DNA of 64,000 nucleotides from Schaalia georgiae DSM 6843 (GTDB taxonomy: Bacteria; Actinomycetota; Actinomycetes; Actinomycetales; Actinomycetaceae): NCBI RefSeq assembly GCF_000429245.1, contig NZ_AUBM01000007.1, positions 232,163-296,162 on the forward strand, written 5' to 3'. The notes below the pieces were generated by a model. That model saw only the letters and a list, made by a program, of their open reading frames with translations. It did no database searches and was not told the origin of the DNA. A program made the translations under genes and the position numbers. Shown here piece by piece: positions 16,450 to 25,449 of this stretch. Positions within the stretch are counted from its first letter, which is position 1. Every line of letters begins with the position of its first letter.

Positions 16450-17517
16450 TCAGAAGTCGTAGTTGTCGATGTTGTCCGCGTTGAAGCGCACCGGGTCGCC
16501 CACGACGACGGTCTTACCGTCCTCAATGGTCCGCTCACCGAGAGTGCCCGCGGTGAAGGTCTCGCCGACCTCGCCCTTGACCGCCCCGCTCTCCAGTGCC
16601 GCGCCCGCGTAGGCGGCGACGTAGCCGAGCTGGGCGGGATCCCACAGGGCGAATTCCTTGACGGTGCCGTCCTTGACGAAGGAGCGCATCTCATTGGGCA
16701 GGCCGAGGCCAGTGAGGGCGACCTTGCCCTTGTAGTCGGAGGTCGACAGGTAGCGCGCCGTCGCGGCGATCCCCACTGTCGTCGGGGACACGATCGCATC
16801 GAGGTCGGGGTGGGCCTGCAGCAGGCCCTGGGCCTCCTGGAAGGACTTCGTGTCGTCGTCGTCGCCGTACACCTTCGCGACGATGGAGATGTCCTTGTAC
16901 TTGGCGTTGGAGGCGATCTCGTCCTCCATGTACTGGATCCACGTGTTCTGGTTGGTGGCGTTCGCCGTGGCCGACAGGATCGCGACCTTCCCCGAGCCTC
17001 CGGTCTGCTCCGACACCATCTCCAGCATCGTCAGTGCCACCTGCTTGGACTCGACCTGGTTGATGAACAGGTCGCGGCAGTCGGCCGAGGCGTCGGAGTC
17101 GAAGGTGATGACCTTGCTGCCCGCGCCCCTCGCGTCCTTCAGCGCCGGGCACACGGCGTCGGGGTCGTTCGCCGCGAGCACGATGACATTGGTGCCCGCC
17201 TGAACCTCGGAGTTGATGAACGAGACCTGCGAGGAGGACGACGCCTCCAGTGGGCCGACGACGTGCGCCTCGGCGAATCCCAGCTCGGCCGCCGCGTCCT
17301 TCCCCCCGCCGAGCATGACGTCGGAGAAGGGGTTGTTGAGCTGTTTGGGGATGAAGGTGATCGTCTTGGAGGAGACGTCGTAGGCGCCGCCCGCGGGGGT
17401 GGCCCCGGAGCCGCCGGACGCCTGGGAGTCGGAGCCCCCGCCGCATGCGGCCACCGCCGTCGAGGCAGCGAGGACCAGGGCCGCCAGTGCGGTCGCGCTG
17501 CGTTTCGTGAGAGACAT
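16450..17517 (-). CDS. rhaS: Rhamnose ABC transporter substrate-binding lipoprotein
   Basis: 355 residues. A lipoprotein signal peptide ends in AVAACGGG (lipobox Cys). The mature part is a periplasmic-binding type-1 fold: KTITFIPKQLNNPFSDVMLGG, NVIVLAANDPDAV and VALTGLGLPNEMRSFVKDGT. The order and sequence match RhaS-type sugar-binding proteins. It would capture L-rhamnose outside the membrane and deliver it to RhaPQT. GAAAGGA precedes ATG 17517. It ends the rhaTPQS series and is followed by a strong hairpin. Confidence 0.9.
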   Translation of the reverse strand: MSLTKRSATALAALVLAASTAVAACGGGSDSQASGGSGATPAGGAYDVSSKTITFIPKQLNNPFSDVMLGGGKDAAAELGFAEAHVVGPLEASSSSQVSFINSEVQAGTNVIVLAANDPDAVCPALKDARGAGSKVITFDSDASADCRDLFINQVESKQVALTMLEMVSEQTGGSGKVAILSATANATNQNTWIQYMEDEIASNAKYKDISIVAKVYGDDDDTKSFQEAQGLLQAHPDLDAIVSPTTVGIAATARYLSTSDYKGKVALTGLGLPNEMRSFVKDGTVKEFALWDPAQLGYVAAYAGAALESGAVKGEVGETFTAGTLGERTIEDGKTVVVGDPVRFNADNIDNYDF

Positions 17518-17530
17518 CGGTGTCTTCCTT

Positions 17531-18580
17531 TCAGGCGCCCTGGGCGCCGGTGGTGGGTGTTATCGGTGTTCGATGGGAACGCCACTGCGACCACGCCGAC
17601 GCTATCGACGGAGCGACCACGGAGGCGATGAGCAGCAGCCCGGTCACCATGACCAGGACCACATCGGGAATGCGGTTGAGCCGCAGTGCGTAGTTGAGGA
17701 CGCCGACGGTGAAGACGCCGCACACGGAGCCCCACACGGAGCCCTTGCCGCCGAAGACGCTGACGCCCCCGAAGACGACCGCCGCAATGACGACCAGCTC
17801 CAGGCCCTCGACGTTGTCGGCCTTGGCCGCCGAGTAGCGCAGGGTCCAGTACACGCCGGCCAGCGCCGCCATCACGCCCGACAGGACCAGGGCGATCAGG
17901 CGCGCGCGCCTCGTGTCGATGCCGACGAACTCCACTGCCTGCTTGGAGTGGCCGAGGGCGAAGAGCCCGCGCCCGTAGGGCGTCATGTGGAGCAGGACGG
18001 CGAAGAGGGCGACCGCCACCGCCAAGGGGACGATCATGTAGGGGATCCCCGTCTTGCCGAAGGAGCCCGTGACGGCCTCCGTCGCCCACTCGGGAAAGGC
18101 CGAGATCGACTGGTCGCCGATGACCACCAGGGCGAGGCCGCGGTAGAGGGCGAGCGTACCGATCGTGACCGCGAGCGCCGGGAGTCCGACGTAGGCCGTC
18201 ATGACCGCGTTGAAAAGGCCGCACGCCACGCCGATCAGCAGGCACAGAGCGGCCACCGTCCACAAGCCCATCCCCGATTGGACGAGGACCCCCATCACAG
18301 CGCTGACCAGGCCTGCCGTCGAAGCGACGGACAGGTCGATATCGGCGTTGATCATGACCAGGGTCATCGGCAGGGCCATGAGGAGTGTGGCCGCCACGTC
18401 CAGCGTCAGGAAGGTGAGAGTGCGCGGCTGTCCGAATCGGGGAACCAGGACCAGGGCGGCCACGACCACCAGGGCCAGGACCAGCGTCATCTTGGCGTCC
18501 CTGGAGGCGGCGATGCGCCGCAGGGCGCCTGGCGCCCTCCTTCCCGAGTCCTCCGCCGGGGTGTTCGGTGTCCGGCTCAT
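17531..18580 (-). CDS. rhaQ: Rhamnose ABC transporter permease
   Basis: 349 residues with about nine hydrophobic segments (MTLVLALVVVAALVLVP through VVLVMVTGLLLIASVV). INADIDLSVASTAGLVSAVMG is the typical permease block of ribose/rhamnose-type transporters, and VVFGGVSVFGGKGSVWGSV is the conserved cytoplasmic coupling region. Its start overlaps the rhaP stop (ATGA). It forms the membrane channel with RhaP. P and Q are assigned by gene order and could be swapped. Confidence 0.88.
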   Translation of the reverse strand: MSRTPNTPAEDSGRRAPGALRRIAASRDAKMTLVLALVVVAALVLVPRFGQPRTLTFLTLDVAATLLMALPMTLVMINADIDLSVASTAGLVSAVMGVLVQSGMGLWTVAALCLLIGVACGLFNAVMTAYVGLPALAVTIGTLALYRGLALVVIGDQSISAFPEWATEAVTGSFGKTGIPYMIVPLAVAVALFAVLLHMTPYGRGLFALGHSKQAVEFVGIDTRRARLIALVLSGVMAALAGVYWTLRYSAAKADNVEGLELVVIAAVVFGGVSVFGGKGSVWGSVCGVFTVGVLNYALRLNRIPDVVLVMVTGLLLIASVVAPSIASAWSQWRSHRTPITPTTGAQGA

Positions 18581-19623
18581 ACTGATGCGCCTCCTTTCTT
18601 GCGCAGCAACTCGCGTCGGCGGATCGTCGAGACCCGGTCGATGACGATGGCGACCAGGATGAGGGCGCCGACGACGGCCCTCTGCCAGAACTTGTCGACG
18701 CCGATCGCGGTGAGCGCGGATGTCATCGTGTTGAGCAGCAGGGCCCCGATGGCGGCGCCGTAGGCAGTTCCCACACCGCCGGTCATGGCCACACCGCCGA
18801 CGACGCAGGCGGCGACGATGTCGAGCTCCATGCCGCTCCCGGTCGTCGCCCCGACCGAGTTGAAGCGCGAGGCGTACAGGACGCCGCCGAGTCCGACCAT
18901 CGCCCCATTGACGATGAAGGCCATGAGGACGCGGCTCCCCACGGGGATGCCGTACACGGCCGCGGCGGCGCGGTCCGATCCGATCGCGTAGAGGTCGCGC
19001 CCCGAGCGCGCATAGCGCTGGAACAGGGAGATCGCCGCGATGACGGCCACAGCGAGCAGTGTGAGCAAGGGGAAGCCCATGACGGTGGCGACACCGAGGT
19101 CCCCGAAGGCCTGGGGCCTATCCCCCGCGAAGTACTGGGTGGAGCCCGCCCACCAGTTGAGCGCTCCGCGGAAGACGTAGAGGGTGCCCAGGGTGATGAC
19201 CATCGCGGGCACCCGCGCCCGGGTGACCAGGAGTCCGTTGATCGCGCCGAGCGCCGCGCCCAGGGCGGTTCCGGCGAGGAACACGACGATGATCGGGACC
19301 CCGGGCGCCGATGCGAAGAGCACGCCCGTGAGGAAGGCGGAGCCGCCCAGGATCGAGCCGACCGACAGGTCCACGCCCTCGGACTGGATGATGAGGGACT
19401 GGCCGGCGGCCATGAGCATCGCGATGGTGGCGTTGAGGAACAGGTCCTTGATGCCCTGCGGCGTCAGGAAGCGCGGGTTGAACGCCCATGTGACCAGGAC
19501 GAGGACGACCAGGGCGACCAGCACCGGCGCCTCGCGCAGGGACGCCAGGGAGCGCCAGGCGCTCCGCGCGGCGGGTGCTGGGGGCGGGGCGGGCGCCTCG
19601 TTGGCGGGAGCGGTGGTGGTCAT
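18577..19623 (-). CDS. rhaP: Rhamnose ABC transporter permease
   Basis: 348 residues. The start ATG at 19623 overlaps the rhaT stop; the open frame continues upstream inside rhaT and that part is ignored. SEGVDLSVGSILGGSAFLTGVLF and VGGVAMTGGVGTAYGAAIGALLLNTM are the two marker blocks of this permease family. About nine membrane segments are seen after a cytoplasmic Pro/Ala-rich N-terminus. It works with RhaQ, RhaT and RhaS. Confidence 0.9.
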   Translation of the reverse strand: MTTTAPANEAPAPPPAPAARSAWRSLASLREAPVLVALVVLVLVTWAFNPRFLTPQGIKDLFLNATIAMLMAAGQSLIIQSEGVDLSVGSILGGSAFLTGVLFASAPGVPIIVVFLAGTALGAALGAINGLLVTRARVPAMVITLGTLYVFRGALNWWAGSTQYFAGDRPQAFGDLGVATVMGFPLLTLLAVAVIAAISLFQRYARSGRDLYAIGSDRAAAAVYGIPVGSRVLMAFIVNGAMVGLGGVLYASRFNSVGATTGSGMELDIVAACVVGGVAMTGGVGTAYGAAIGALLLNTMTSALTAIGVDKFWQRAVVGALILVAIVIDRVSTIRRRELLRKKGGASV

Positions 19624-21134
19624 GATGCCGCCTTCGTGTGGTCGGTCGCCGCCGTCATGATCGCCTCGGCGTTCGCCTCGGCGCGTTCGAGTTCGGCGGT
19701 GACGCGGCCCTCGCACATGACGAGCACCCGGTCCGCCATCCCCATGACCTCCGGCAGCTCGGAGGAGATCATGAGGATGCCCACCCCCTGGCGCGCCAGC
19801 GCCGACAGCAGGCGGTGGACCTCCGCCTTCGTGCCGATGTCGATGCCGCGGGTGGGCTCGTCGACGATGAGGATCCTCGGATCCGTCGCCAGCCACTTCG
19901 CCAGGACGACCTTCTGCTGGTTCCCGCCGGACAGGGAGGAGGCGGGCGATTGCTGGCTGGCGGTCTTGACCTCGAGGGTCCGCGTCCACTCCTCGGCGGC
20001 GCGCGCCTCGGCCCGGGCGTCGATGATGCCCCACTTCGCCAGCTTGTCGCGCAGGGTGAGGGTGGTGTTGCGCGCGACCGACAGGTCCATGACGAGTCCC
20101 TGCTTGCGCCGGTCCTCGGGGACGAACGCCAGGCCCGCGCGGATCGCCGATGCCGTGTCGCCGAGCTTGAGGGGCTCGCCGAAGGCGGTGGCCGAGCCCG
20201 CGTCGGCGCGGTCGATCCCCATGACCGCGCGCGCCACCTCGGAGCGCCCCGCGCCCACGAGGCCCGCGAGGGCGAGGATCTCGCCGGAGCGCAACTCGAA
20301 GGAGACGTCCTCGAAGGCCCCGTAGCGGGTGAGTCCGTCGACGCGGAGCACTGGTCCGCCGATCTGGGCCTCGAGCTTGGGGAAGAGCTGGTCGACCTCG
20401 CGGCCGACCATGTCTTTGACCAGCTGGGCGCGGTCGGTGCCGGCCAGGACGCGCGTCGACACATAGCGCCCGTCGCGCATGATCGTGATCCGGTCGCACA
20501 GGTCGTATATCTCGTCCATGCGGTGGGAGATGAACATGAGCGCCGCGCCGCGGTCGCGCAGGGAGCGCGCGATGGCGAAGAGCCGGTCCGCCTCGTGCCC
20601 GGACAGCGCGGCCGTGGGCTCGTCCATGATGAGGACCTGTGCGTCCATGGAGATCGCTTTGGCGATCTCGATGATCTGCTGGTCCGCGATGGACAGCCCC
20701 TCGGCGGGCATCGCCGGGTCGATGCCGACCTCGAGGCGGTCGAAGAGGCGCTGTGCGTCGGCGCGCATCGCCGCGTGGTCGATCATGCCGAAGCGGCCCC
20801 GGGGCTGGCGGCCCACATAGATGTTCTCCGCGACGGACAGGTCGGGGAAGAGTGTGGGCTCCTGGTAGATGACGGAGATCCCGGCGGCCTTGGACTCCGC
20901 CGTGCTCTTGAACACCACCGGCTCCCCGTCGAGCAGGAGGAGCCCTCCGCTGGGCCGGTGGATTCCGGCGAGCACCTTGACCAGGGTCGACTTCCCGGCG
21001 CCGTTCTCGCCCGCCAGGGCGTGGATCTGCCCGCGGAAGAGGTCGATGCACCCATCGCTCATCGCCGTGAAGCTGCCGAACCGCTTCACCGCGTGCTGCA
21101 GCGACACGACGGGTTCGACGGAGTCACATGTCAT
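19620..21134 (-). CDS. rhaT: Rhamnose ABC transporter, double ATPase subunit
   Basis: 504 residues, two ABC domains in tandem as in RbsA/AraG. Domain 1: GENGAGKSTLVK, the signature degraded to GLSIADQQIIEIAK, then VLIMDEPTAAL. Domain 2: a degenerate GLVGAGRSEVAR, an intact SSLSGGNQQKVVLAKWL and ILIVDEPTRGID. One functional and one degenerate site is normal in this family. GGAGG precedes ATG 21134. First gene of the rhaTPQS operon, with a LacI-type operator directly upstream. Confidence 0.92.
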   Translation of the reverse strand: MTCDSVEPVVSLQHAVKRFGSFTAMSDGCIDLFRGQIHALAGENGAGKSTLVKVLAGIHRPSGGLLLLDGEPVVFKSTAESKAAGISVIYQEPTLFPDLSVAENIYVGRQPRGRFGMIDHAAMRADAQRLFDRLEVGIDPAMPAEGLSIADQQIIEIAKAISMDAQVLIMDEPTAALSGHEADRLFAIARSLRDRGAALMFISHRMDEIYDLCDRITIMRDGRYVSTRVLAGTDRAQLVKDMVGREVDQLFPKLEAQIGGPVLRVDGLTRYGAFEDVSFELRSGEILALAGLVGAGRSEVARAVMGIDRADAGSATAFGEPLKLGDTASAIRAGLAFVPEDRRKQGLVMDLSVARNTTLTLRDKLAKWGIIDARAEARAAEEWTRTLEVKTASQQSPASSLSGGNQQKVVLAKWLATDPRILIVDEPTRGIDIGTKAEVHRLLSALARQGVGILMISSELPEVMGMADRVLVMCEGRVTAELERAEANAEAIMTAATDHTKAAS

Positions 21135-21155
21135 GGTTCACCTCCACACTGAGGA

Positions 21156-21206
21156 ATGAAACGATTCAGTGGTCAGAAGTCTGACACGGCGGACGAATGC
21201 TGTCAA
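21156..21206 (-). promoter_or_regulatory. Promoter and LacI-type operator of the rhaTPQS operon
   Basis: On the minus strand TTGACA (21206-21201), a 17-base spacer and CAGACT (21183-21178) form the promoter. The operator, ATGAAACGATTCAG on the plus strand (21156-21169), lies just downstream of the start point and matches the aldolase operator at 12 of 14 bases. Confidence 0.75.
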
Positions 21207-21268
21207 CTCGACCACAGAATTCCGCCGCGCCCTGTGAAATGACGCGGAACAAGGGCACCCGATTGTAC

Positions 21269-21285
21269 TAATATGAACGATTCAT
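21269..21285 (+). promoter_or_regulatory. -10 box and LacI-type operator of the repressor gene
   Basis: A TAATAT -10-like box (21269-21274) overlaps TATGAACGATTCAT (21272-21285), the fourth member of the operator set. Its place predicts that the repressor controls its own gene. It also shows that the ATG at 21273 lies in the -10 region and cannot be the start. Confidence 0.7.
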
Positions 21286-21323
21286 CCTCGATTCTCACAC
21301 CACGCGCGACGGAAGCGGAGCCA

Positions 21324-22586
21324 ATGACCCCTCGGACCCAGGCGACCCAGCGTTCAGACCAAGACCCGCCGAAGGCGCCGCGCCGCCCCGGCCCGGCCCG
21401 GCCCGGGGGGAAGGCCCCCGGGGTCAAGGACGTCGCCACCCTGGCCGGAGTCAGCGTGGGAAGCGTGTCGAATGTGATCAACGGGCGCGGAAGCGTCAGT
21501 CCCGAAGTGCGCAAACGGGTCGAGAACGCGATCGCGCGGCTCGGCTACGTCCCCAACCCCACCGCCCAGGCCCTCAGACGGGGGACTTCCCCCCTGGTGG
21601 CCGTCGCCGTCTTCGACCTCAACAACCCGTTCTTCATGGAGGCCGCCTCGGGCATGGAGCGCTGCCTGCGCGAAGCGGGCTTCGTCATGACCCTGTCCTC
21701 GACCCACGCCTCGGTGGCCGAGGAGGCCCAACTGCTGCGCACTATGGCCCGGCAGGCCGTGCGCGGCGTCCTGCTCACCCCCGCGGACTCGGAACTCGAG
21801 GCGGCCCACGAGCTCGTCGCCCAGGGGATCCCCGTGGTCCTCTTCGACACCCCGGACACCCCGTCGGATATGTCGAGCATCGCCGTCAACGACCGGGCGG
21901 GCGCATCATTGGCGATCGAGCACCTGCTGGCCCTGGGGCACCGGCACATCATCTTCGTCAACGGCCCCGCCCACGTGCGCCAGGCCCGGCAGCGCCTGCT
22001 CGGCGTCCGCGACGCGATCGCGCACTGGGAGAAGCTGACGGGGACCGGATCGGTCGTGCTCGACGTGGTCTCCGTCGAGGACTTCACCGCCCGCGCCGGA
22101 CGGGAGTTCGCCCAGGAGTGGCTGGCGGCGCGGGGCCTGGGAGCCCGCGCGGGCGCGGAGCGGGGCGGGGACGGCACCCCGGGTGGAGCGGACGGGGATG
22201 GCCGGGGCCCAGGCCGACCCGGCTCCAACGGCGCGCAGGACGGGCGCGGCGGCCGCACCGGCACCGACGAAGACGACGAGCACCCGACAGCGGTCTTCTG
22301 CGCGAACGACCTCATCGCCTTCGGCGTCATGTCCTCTCTGCGCGACGCCGGGATACGCATCCCCGCCGATGTCTCGCTGGTCGGTTTCGACGACATCGCC
22401 CTCGCCTCGCAAACCTCCGTGCCGTTGACGACAATCCGCCAGCCGATGGAGGAGTTGGGCATGGCGGCGGTCGAGTTGTTGCTGGCCGCCCCCCACGCCG
22501 ACGAGGGGGACTCCCCCGTCATCGAGCACCGCTCCTTCGACCCGCAACTCGTCATCCGCGAGTCCACATCCGCGCCGAGGCGTTGA
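21324..22586 (+). CDS. LacI family repressor, probable rhamnose regulator
   Basis: 420 residues from ATG 21324. After an Arg/Pro-rich leader, residues 33-85 form the LacI headpiece: VKDVATLAGVSVGSVSNVINGRGSVSPEVRKRV and RLGYVPN. The effector domain contains VAVFDLNNPFFMEAASGME, VVLFDTPD, SLVGFDDIALASQTSVPLTTIRQP. An insert of about 45 Gly/Asp/Arg-rich residues (around 22130-22290) interrupts it just before AVFCANDLIAFG; normal family members lack this. ATG 21273 is rejected because it lies in the operator. The gene diverges from rhaTPQS; four operator copies support its role as repressor of the whole locus. Rhamnose or rhamnulose as inducer is an inference. Confidence 0.85.
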   Translation: MTPRTQATQRSDQDPPKAPRRPGPARPGGKAPGVKDVATLAGVSVGSVSNVINGRGSVSPEVRKRVENAIARLGYVPNPTAQALRRGTSPLVAVAVFDLNNPFFMEAASGMERCLREAGFVMTLSSTHASVAEEAQLLRTMARQAVRGVLLTPADSELEAAHELVAQGIPVVLFDTPDTPSDMSSIAVNDRAGASLAIEHLLALGHRHIIFVNGPAHVRQARQRLLGVRDAIAHWEKLTGTGSVVLDVVSVEDFTARAGREFAQEWLAARGLGARAGAERGGDGTPGGADGDGRGPGRPGSNGAQDGRGGRTGTDEDDEHPTAVFCANDLIAFGVMSSLRDAGIRIPADVSLVGFDDIALASQTSVPLTTIRQPMEELGMAAVELLLAAPHADEGDSPVIEHRSFDPQLVIRESTSAPRR

Positions 22587-22653
22587 AATCCGGCGCCGGA
22601 GTGGGCCCTCCAAGCTCACGACAGCACACTCCGCCGCCCGCTACGATTGGGCC

Positions 22654-23553
22654 ATGGAATCCCTCGACATCCTGGTCATCGGAGGCGTCGGCGTCGACAC
22701 CGTGGTGCGCGTCCCCGCGCTCCCCCTCCCCCAGGCGGACTCCCTAATGGTGCCCCCCGTGCGCACACTCCTCGGGCACACGGGGAACGGCGTCGTCCGC
22801 GGCGCCCACGCCCTGGGAATGCGTGCGGCGGTAGTGGACGTGATCGGGGACGACCCCGAGGGCGCCCTCATCCGCTCCTCCTTCGAGCACGACGGCATCC
22901 CCGCGTCGTTCGCGACGAACACTGCGGGCACCCGCCGCTCCGTCAACCTGGTCGCCCCCGACGGGCGCAGGCTCTCCCTCTACGACGCCCGCGCGGACGG
23001 GTACGAACCGGACCCCGCCCTATGGCGCGACTGGCTCGGACGGACCCGCCACGTCCACGTGTCGATCATGGACTGGGCCCGCCGCGCCCTGCCGGACGCC
23101 CTGGGGTCCGGCACCACCACTTCCACCGACCTGCACGACTGGGACGGCCGCTCCGACTACCACCGCGACTTCGCTTACGGTGCGGACACCGTGTTCGTCT
23201 CAGCCACCGCCCTGGCTGACGAGGCCGGGGTCGTCGCGGATGTTTTCTCGTGCGGCAGGGCTAGCACTGTCGTCGTCATGGACGGGGAGCGCGGGGCGAG
23301 GATCTGGAGCAGAGCCGCCCCCGACTCGCCGATCCGAGTGGCCGCCGCGGTTCTGCCGGACAGGCCAGCCATCGACTCCAACGGGGCGGGCGACTCCTTC
23401 GTCGCGGCGTTCCTCCACGCGCGCCTGATGGGGCGTCCGCTCGCCGAGGCGGGCCGCGCGGGCGCCGTCGGCGGCGCGTGGGCGTGCGGCTCAGCGGGGA
23501 CGCACACGAGCTTCGTCAACCGCCAGGAGCTGGAGGCAGCCCTCCGCCTTTAG
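22654..23553 (+). CDS. PfkB/ribokinase family carbohydrate kinase
   Basis: 299 residues. N-terminal DILVIGGVGVDTVVRVP, GHTGNGVVRGAHALG and the C-terminal DSNGAGDSFVAAF (anion hole and catalytic Asp) identify the family. The sugar is unknown; nearness to the rhamnose repressor suggests a link, but there is no operator copy at this gene. The -10 box TACGAT (22642-22647) ends six bases before ATG 22654 and there is no Shine-Dalgarno sequence, so the mRNA is probably leaderless. Confidence 0.85.
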   Translation: MESLDILVIGGVGVDTVVRVPALPLPQADSLMVPPVRTLLGHTGNGVVRGAHALGMRAAVVDVIGDDPEGALIRSSFEHDGIPASFATNTAGTRRSVNLVAPDGRRLSLYDARADGYEPDPALWRDWLGRTRHVHVSIMDWARRALPDALGSGTTTSTDLHDWDGRSDYHRDFAYGADTVFVSATALADEAGVVADVFSCGRASTVVVMDGERGARIWSRAAPDSPIRVAAAVLPDRPAIDSNGAGDSFVAAFLHARLMGRPLAEAGRAGAVGGAWACGSAGTHTSFVNRQELEAALRL

Positions 23554-23613
23554 AAGGCGGCGCGGTGGGCACAGCACCGCCCAGCCGCAACCGCACCACG
23601 CCCTGGCGCTGCC

Positions 23614-25236
23614 TCAGTCCGCCCCGCCCCCGACTCGGACGAGTCGCCCGCGGGGCCGCAGCAACGGCACTGCATCGGCGGGGACGTACACGCTGAGCCC
23701 GCCGTCGCTGACGGGGATCTCGACCGCGCCGTCCTGGTCGGCCACGACCGGCGGATGCCCGCCGATCACGCACTCCCACGTGGACCCGGCGTGGCGCTCG
23801 CCCACGAGAAGGCGTTTCACGCCCGCGAGGCGGTCGGAGAACACCACGGCGCATCCCGACGACGGGTGCGCGCTGTCGCCCTCGCGCGCGAACCCCACGA
23901 CGTCGGGATCGTCGAAGGCGTTGTGCTGGGGCCCGTAGGCCAGGAAGCGGCGCGCGAGCACCAGGGCGGGCAGCTCGGAGACGGCAGGGAGCCCCCCGGA
24001 GCCGGGCGTCCCGAAAACGTCCCCCCAGAACACGCACGGCAGTCCCGCCTCGTGCAGCAGGATGAGCGCGTAGGCCGACGGCTTGAACCACGGCGCCACG
24101 GTCGACGCCAGCGACTGCCCGGGCTGCGTGTCGTGGTTCTCCACGAAGGTCACGGCCCGCGCGGGGTCGGATCCGACCAGTGTGCGCTCGAAGATCCGCG
24201 ACAGGTCCATGTTCCCGTCCGACACCGAGGCGTTGTGCAGGCGGAAGTGCAGGGGCACGTCGAAGAGGCTCATGTGCGGGACCTGCTCGAGGTAGCGCTC
24301 CAGTTCGGCGACGTCGCCCGACCAGTACTCCCCCACTGCGGGCAGCTCCCGCCCCGTGGAGCGGCGCAATTCGGCCAGCCACCGGGAGAAGAAGTCGGAG
24401 CCCACGTGCTTGACGGCGTCCAGGCGGAAGCCGTCCACGCCCGTGGTCCGCACGTACCAGTGCCCCCACCGGTCGAGCTCGGCGCTCACCTCGGGGTCGG
24501 TGACGTGGACGTCGCACCCCATCAGGTAGTCGTAGTTGCCGAGCTCGGCGTTGACGTTGTCGTTCCAGTGCTTGCCCTCGAAGAGCCACACGCCGTGCTG
24601 GCGCCGCTGCTCGTCCCAGTCGCAGCCGTGGAAGCGCGTCCAGTCCCACACGAAGTCCGAGTAGGCGGAGCCGCGCCCGGGGAAGGTGTAGCGCGTCCAC
24701 GCCGTGATCCACTCCGCCTCCCCGATGGCCCTGCGGCGGTCCGCCGGGTCCATGGGCGTGGCGCGCACGGTCTCAGCGGCGTCGCCGCCCATCCTGTGGT
24801 TGAGGACGATGTCGGCGATGACCCCGATGCCGGCGCGGTGCAGGGCGTCCACGGCCCGCAGGTACTCGTCCTTGGTGCCGTACTTGGTGGCGACGGAGCC
24901 CTTCTGGTCGAACTCGCCCAGGTCGTAGAGGTCGTAGACGCCGTATCCGACGTCCTCGGCCCCGCGCTTGCCCTTGTAGGCGGGCGGCAGCCACACGGAG
25001 GTCACCCCGTCCTTGAAGTCGATGGCATTCTCGGCCTTGTAGGCGGGCGGCAGCCACACGGAGGTCACCCCGTACTCGGCGGCCAGGGGCGCGTTCGCCT
25101 CCAGCAGCCGCCAGTGCGAGGAATCGGCCGGCAGGTCCCACGCGAAGGCCTGCAACAGCAGGGGGTTGTGCTCTTCCGGCCGCCCCGCCGACGAGGCGGG
25201 GGCAATGCCCGCTGATCCACTGTCGTTCTCGCTCAC
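23614..25236 (-). CDS. Intracellular alpha-amylase (GH13) with internal duplication
   Basis: 540 residues, no signal peptide. GH13 regions: GVIADIVLNHR, GFRLDAVKHV (nucleophile Asp), AVGEYWSG (acid Glu) and VTFVENHDTQ (transition-state Asp), close to cytoplasmic AmyS/AmyA-type enzymes that cut internal alpha-1,4 links of glycogen or maltodextrin. Near the N-terminus GVTSVWLPPAYK occurs twice, 21 residues apart, because of an exact 39-base repeat; relatives have it once. GTG 25236 is chosen, but GGAGG touches it directly, so the start is uncertain. Confidence 0.85.
   Translation of the reverse strand: MSENDSGSAGIAPASSAGRPEEHNPLLLQAFAWDLPADSSHWRLLEANAPLAAEYGVTSVWLPPAYKAENAIDFKDGVTSVWLPPAYKGKRGAEDVGYGVYDLYDLGEFDQKGSVATKYGTKDEYLRAVDALHRAGIGVIADIVLNHRMGGDAAETVRATPMDPADRRRAIGEAEWITAWTRYTFPGRGSAYSDFVWDWTRFHGCDWDEQRRQHGVWLFEGKHWNDNVNAELGNYDYLMGCDVHVTDPEVSAELDRWGHWYVRTTGVDGFRLDAVKHVGSDFFSRWLAELRRSTGRELPAVGEYWSGDVAELERYLEQVPHMSLFDVPLHFRLHNASVSDGNMDLSRIFERTLVGSDPARAVTFVENHDTQPGQSLASTVAPWFKPSAYALILLHEAGLPCVFWGDVFGTPGSGGLPAVSELPALVLARRFLAYGPQHNAFDDPDVVGFAREGDSAHPSSGCAVVFSDRLAGVKRLLVGERHAGSTWECVIGGHPPVVADQDGAVEIPVSDGGLSVYVPADAVPLLRPRGRLVRVGGGAD
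24972..25073. repeat. In-frame 63-base duplication in the amylase gene
   Basis: Positions 24972-25010 and 25035-25073 are identical over 39 bases with a period of 63 bases (21 codons). The unit encodes the conserved VWLPPAYK strand of the GH13 barrel, so one copy is extra. Confidence 0.85.
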
Positions 25237-25449
25237 CCTCCGATCGTGCCAGGTCGGCGGCCGGGGCGAAAGCCGGGCGTGTCGGGGCGGGCGCGACGGT
25301 TCGGCGCGCGCTCGCCGCAACGAAGCCGCTCCTAGTGGGCGCCGCCGCGCCCGAGGACCGCGCCTTCCCCGCGGCGGGCGGGCGCTGGCCCCTCGCCGGA
25401 CAACCGCTGTCACAGGCCCCGGGGCGCCGGTCATGTACAGTTGGCCGAC

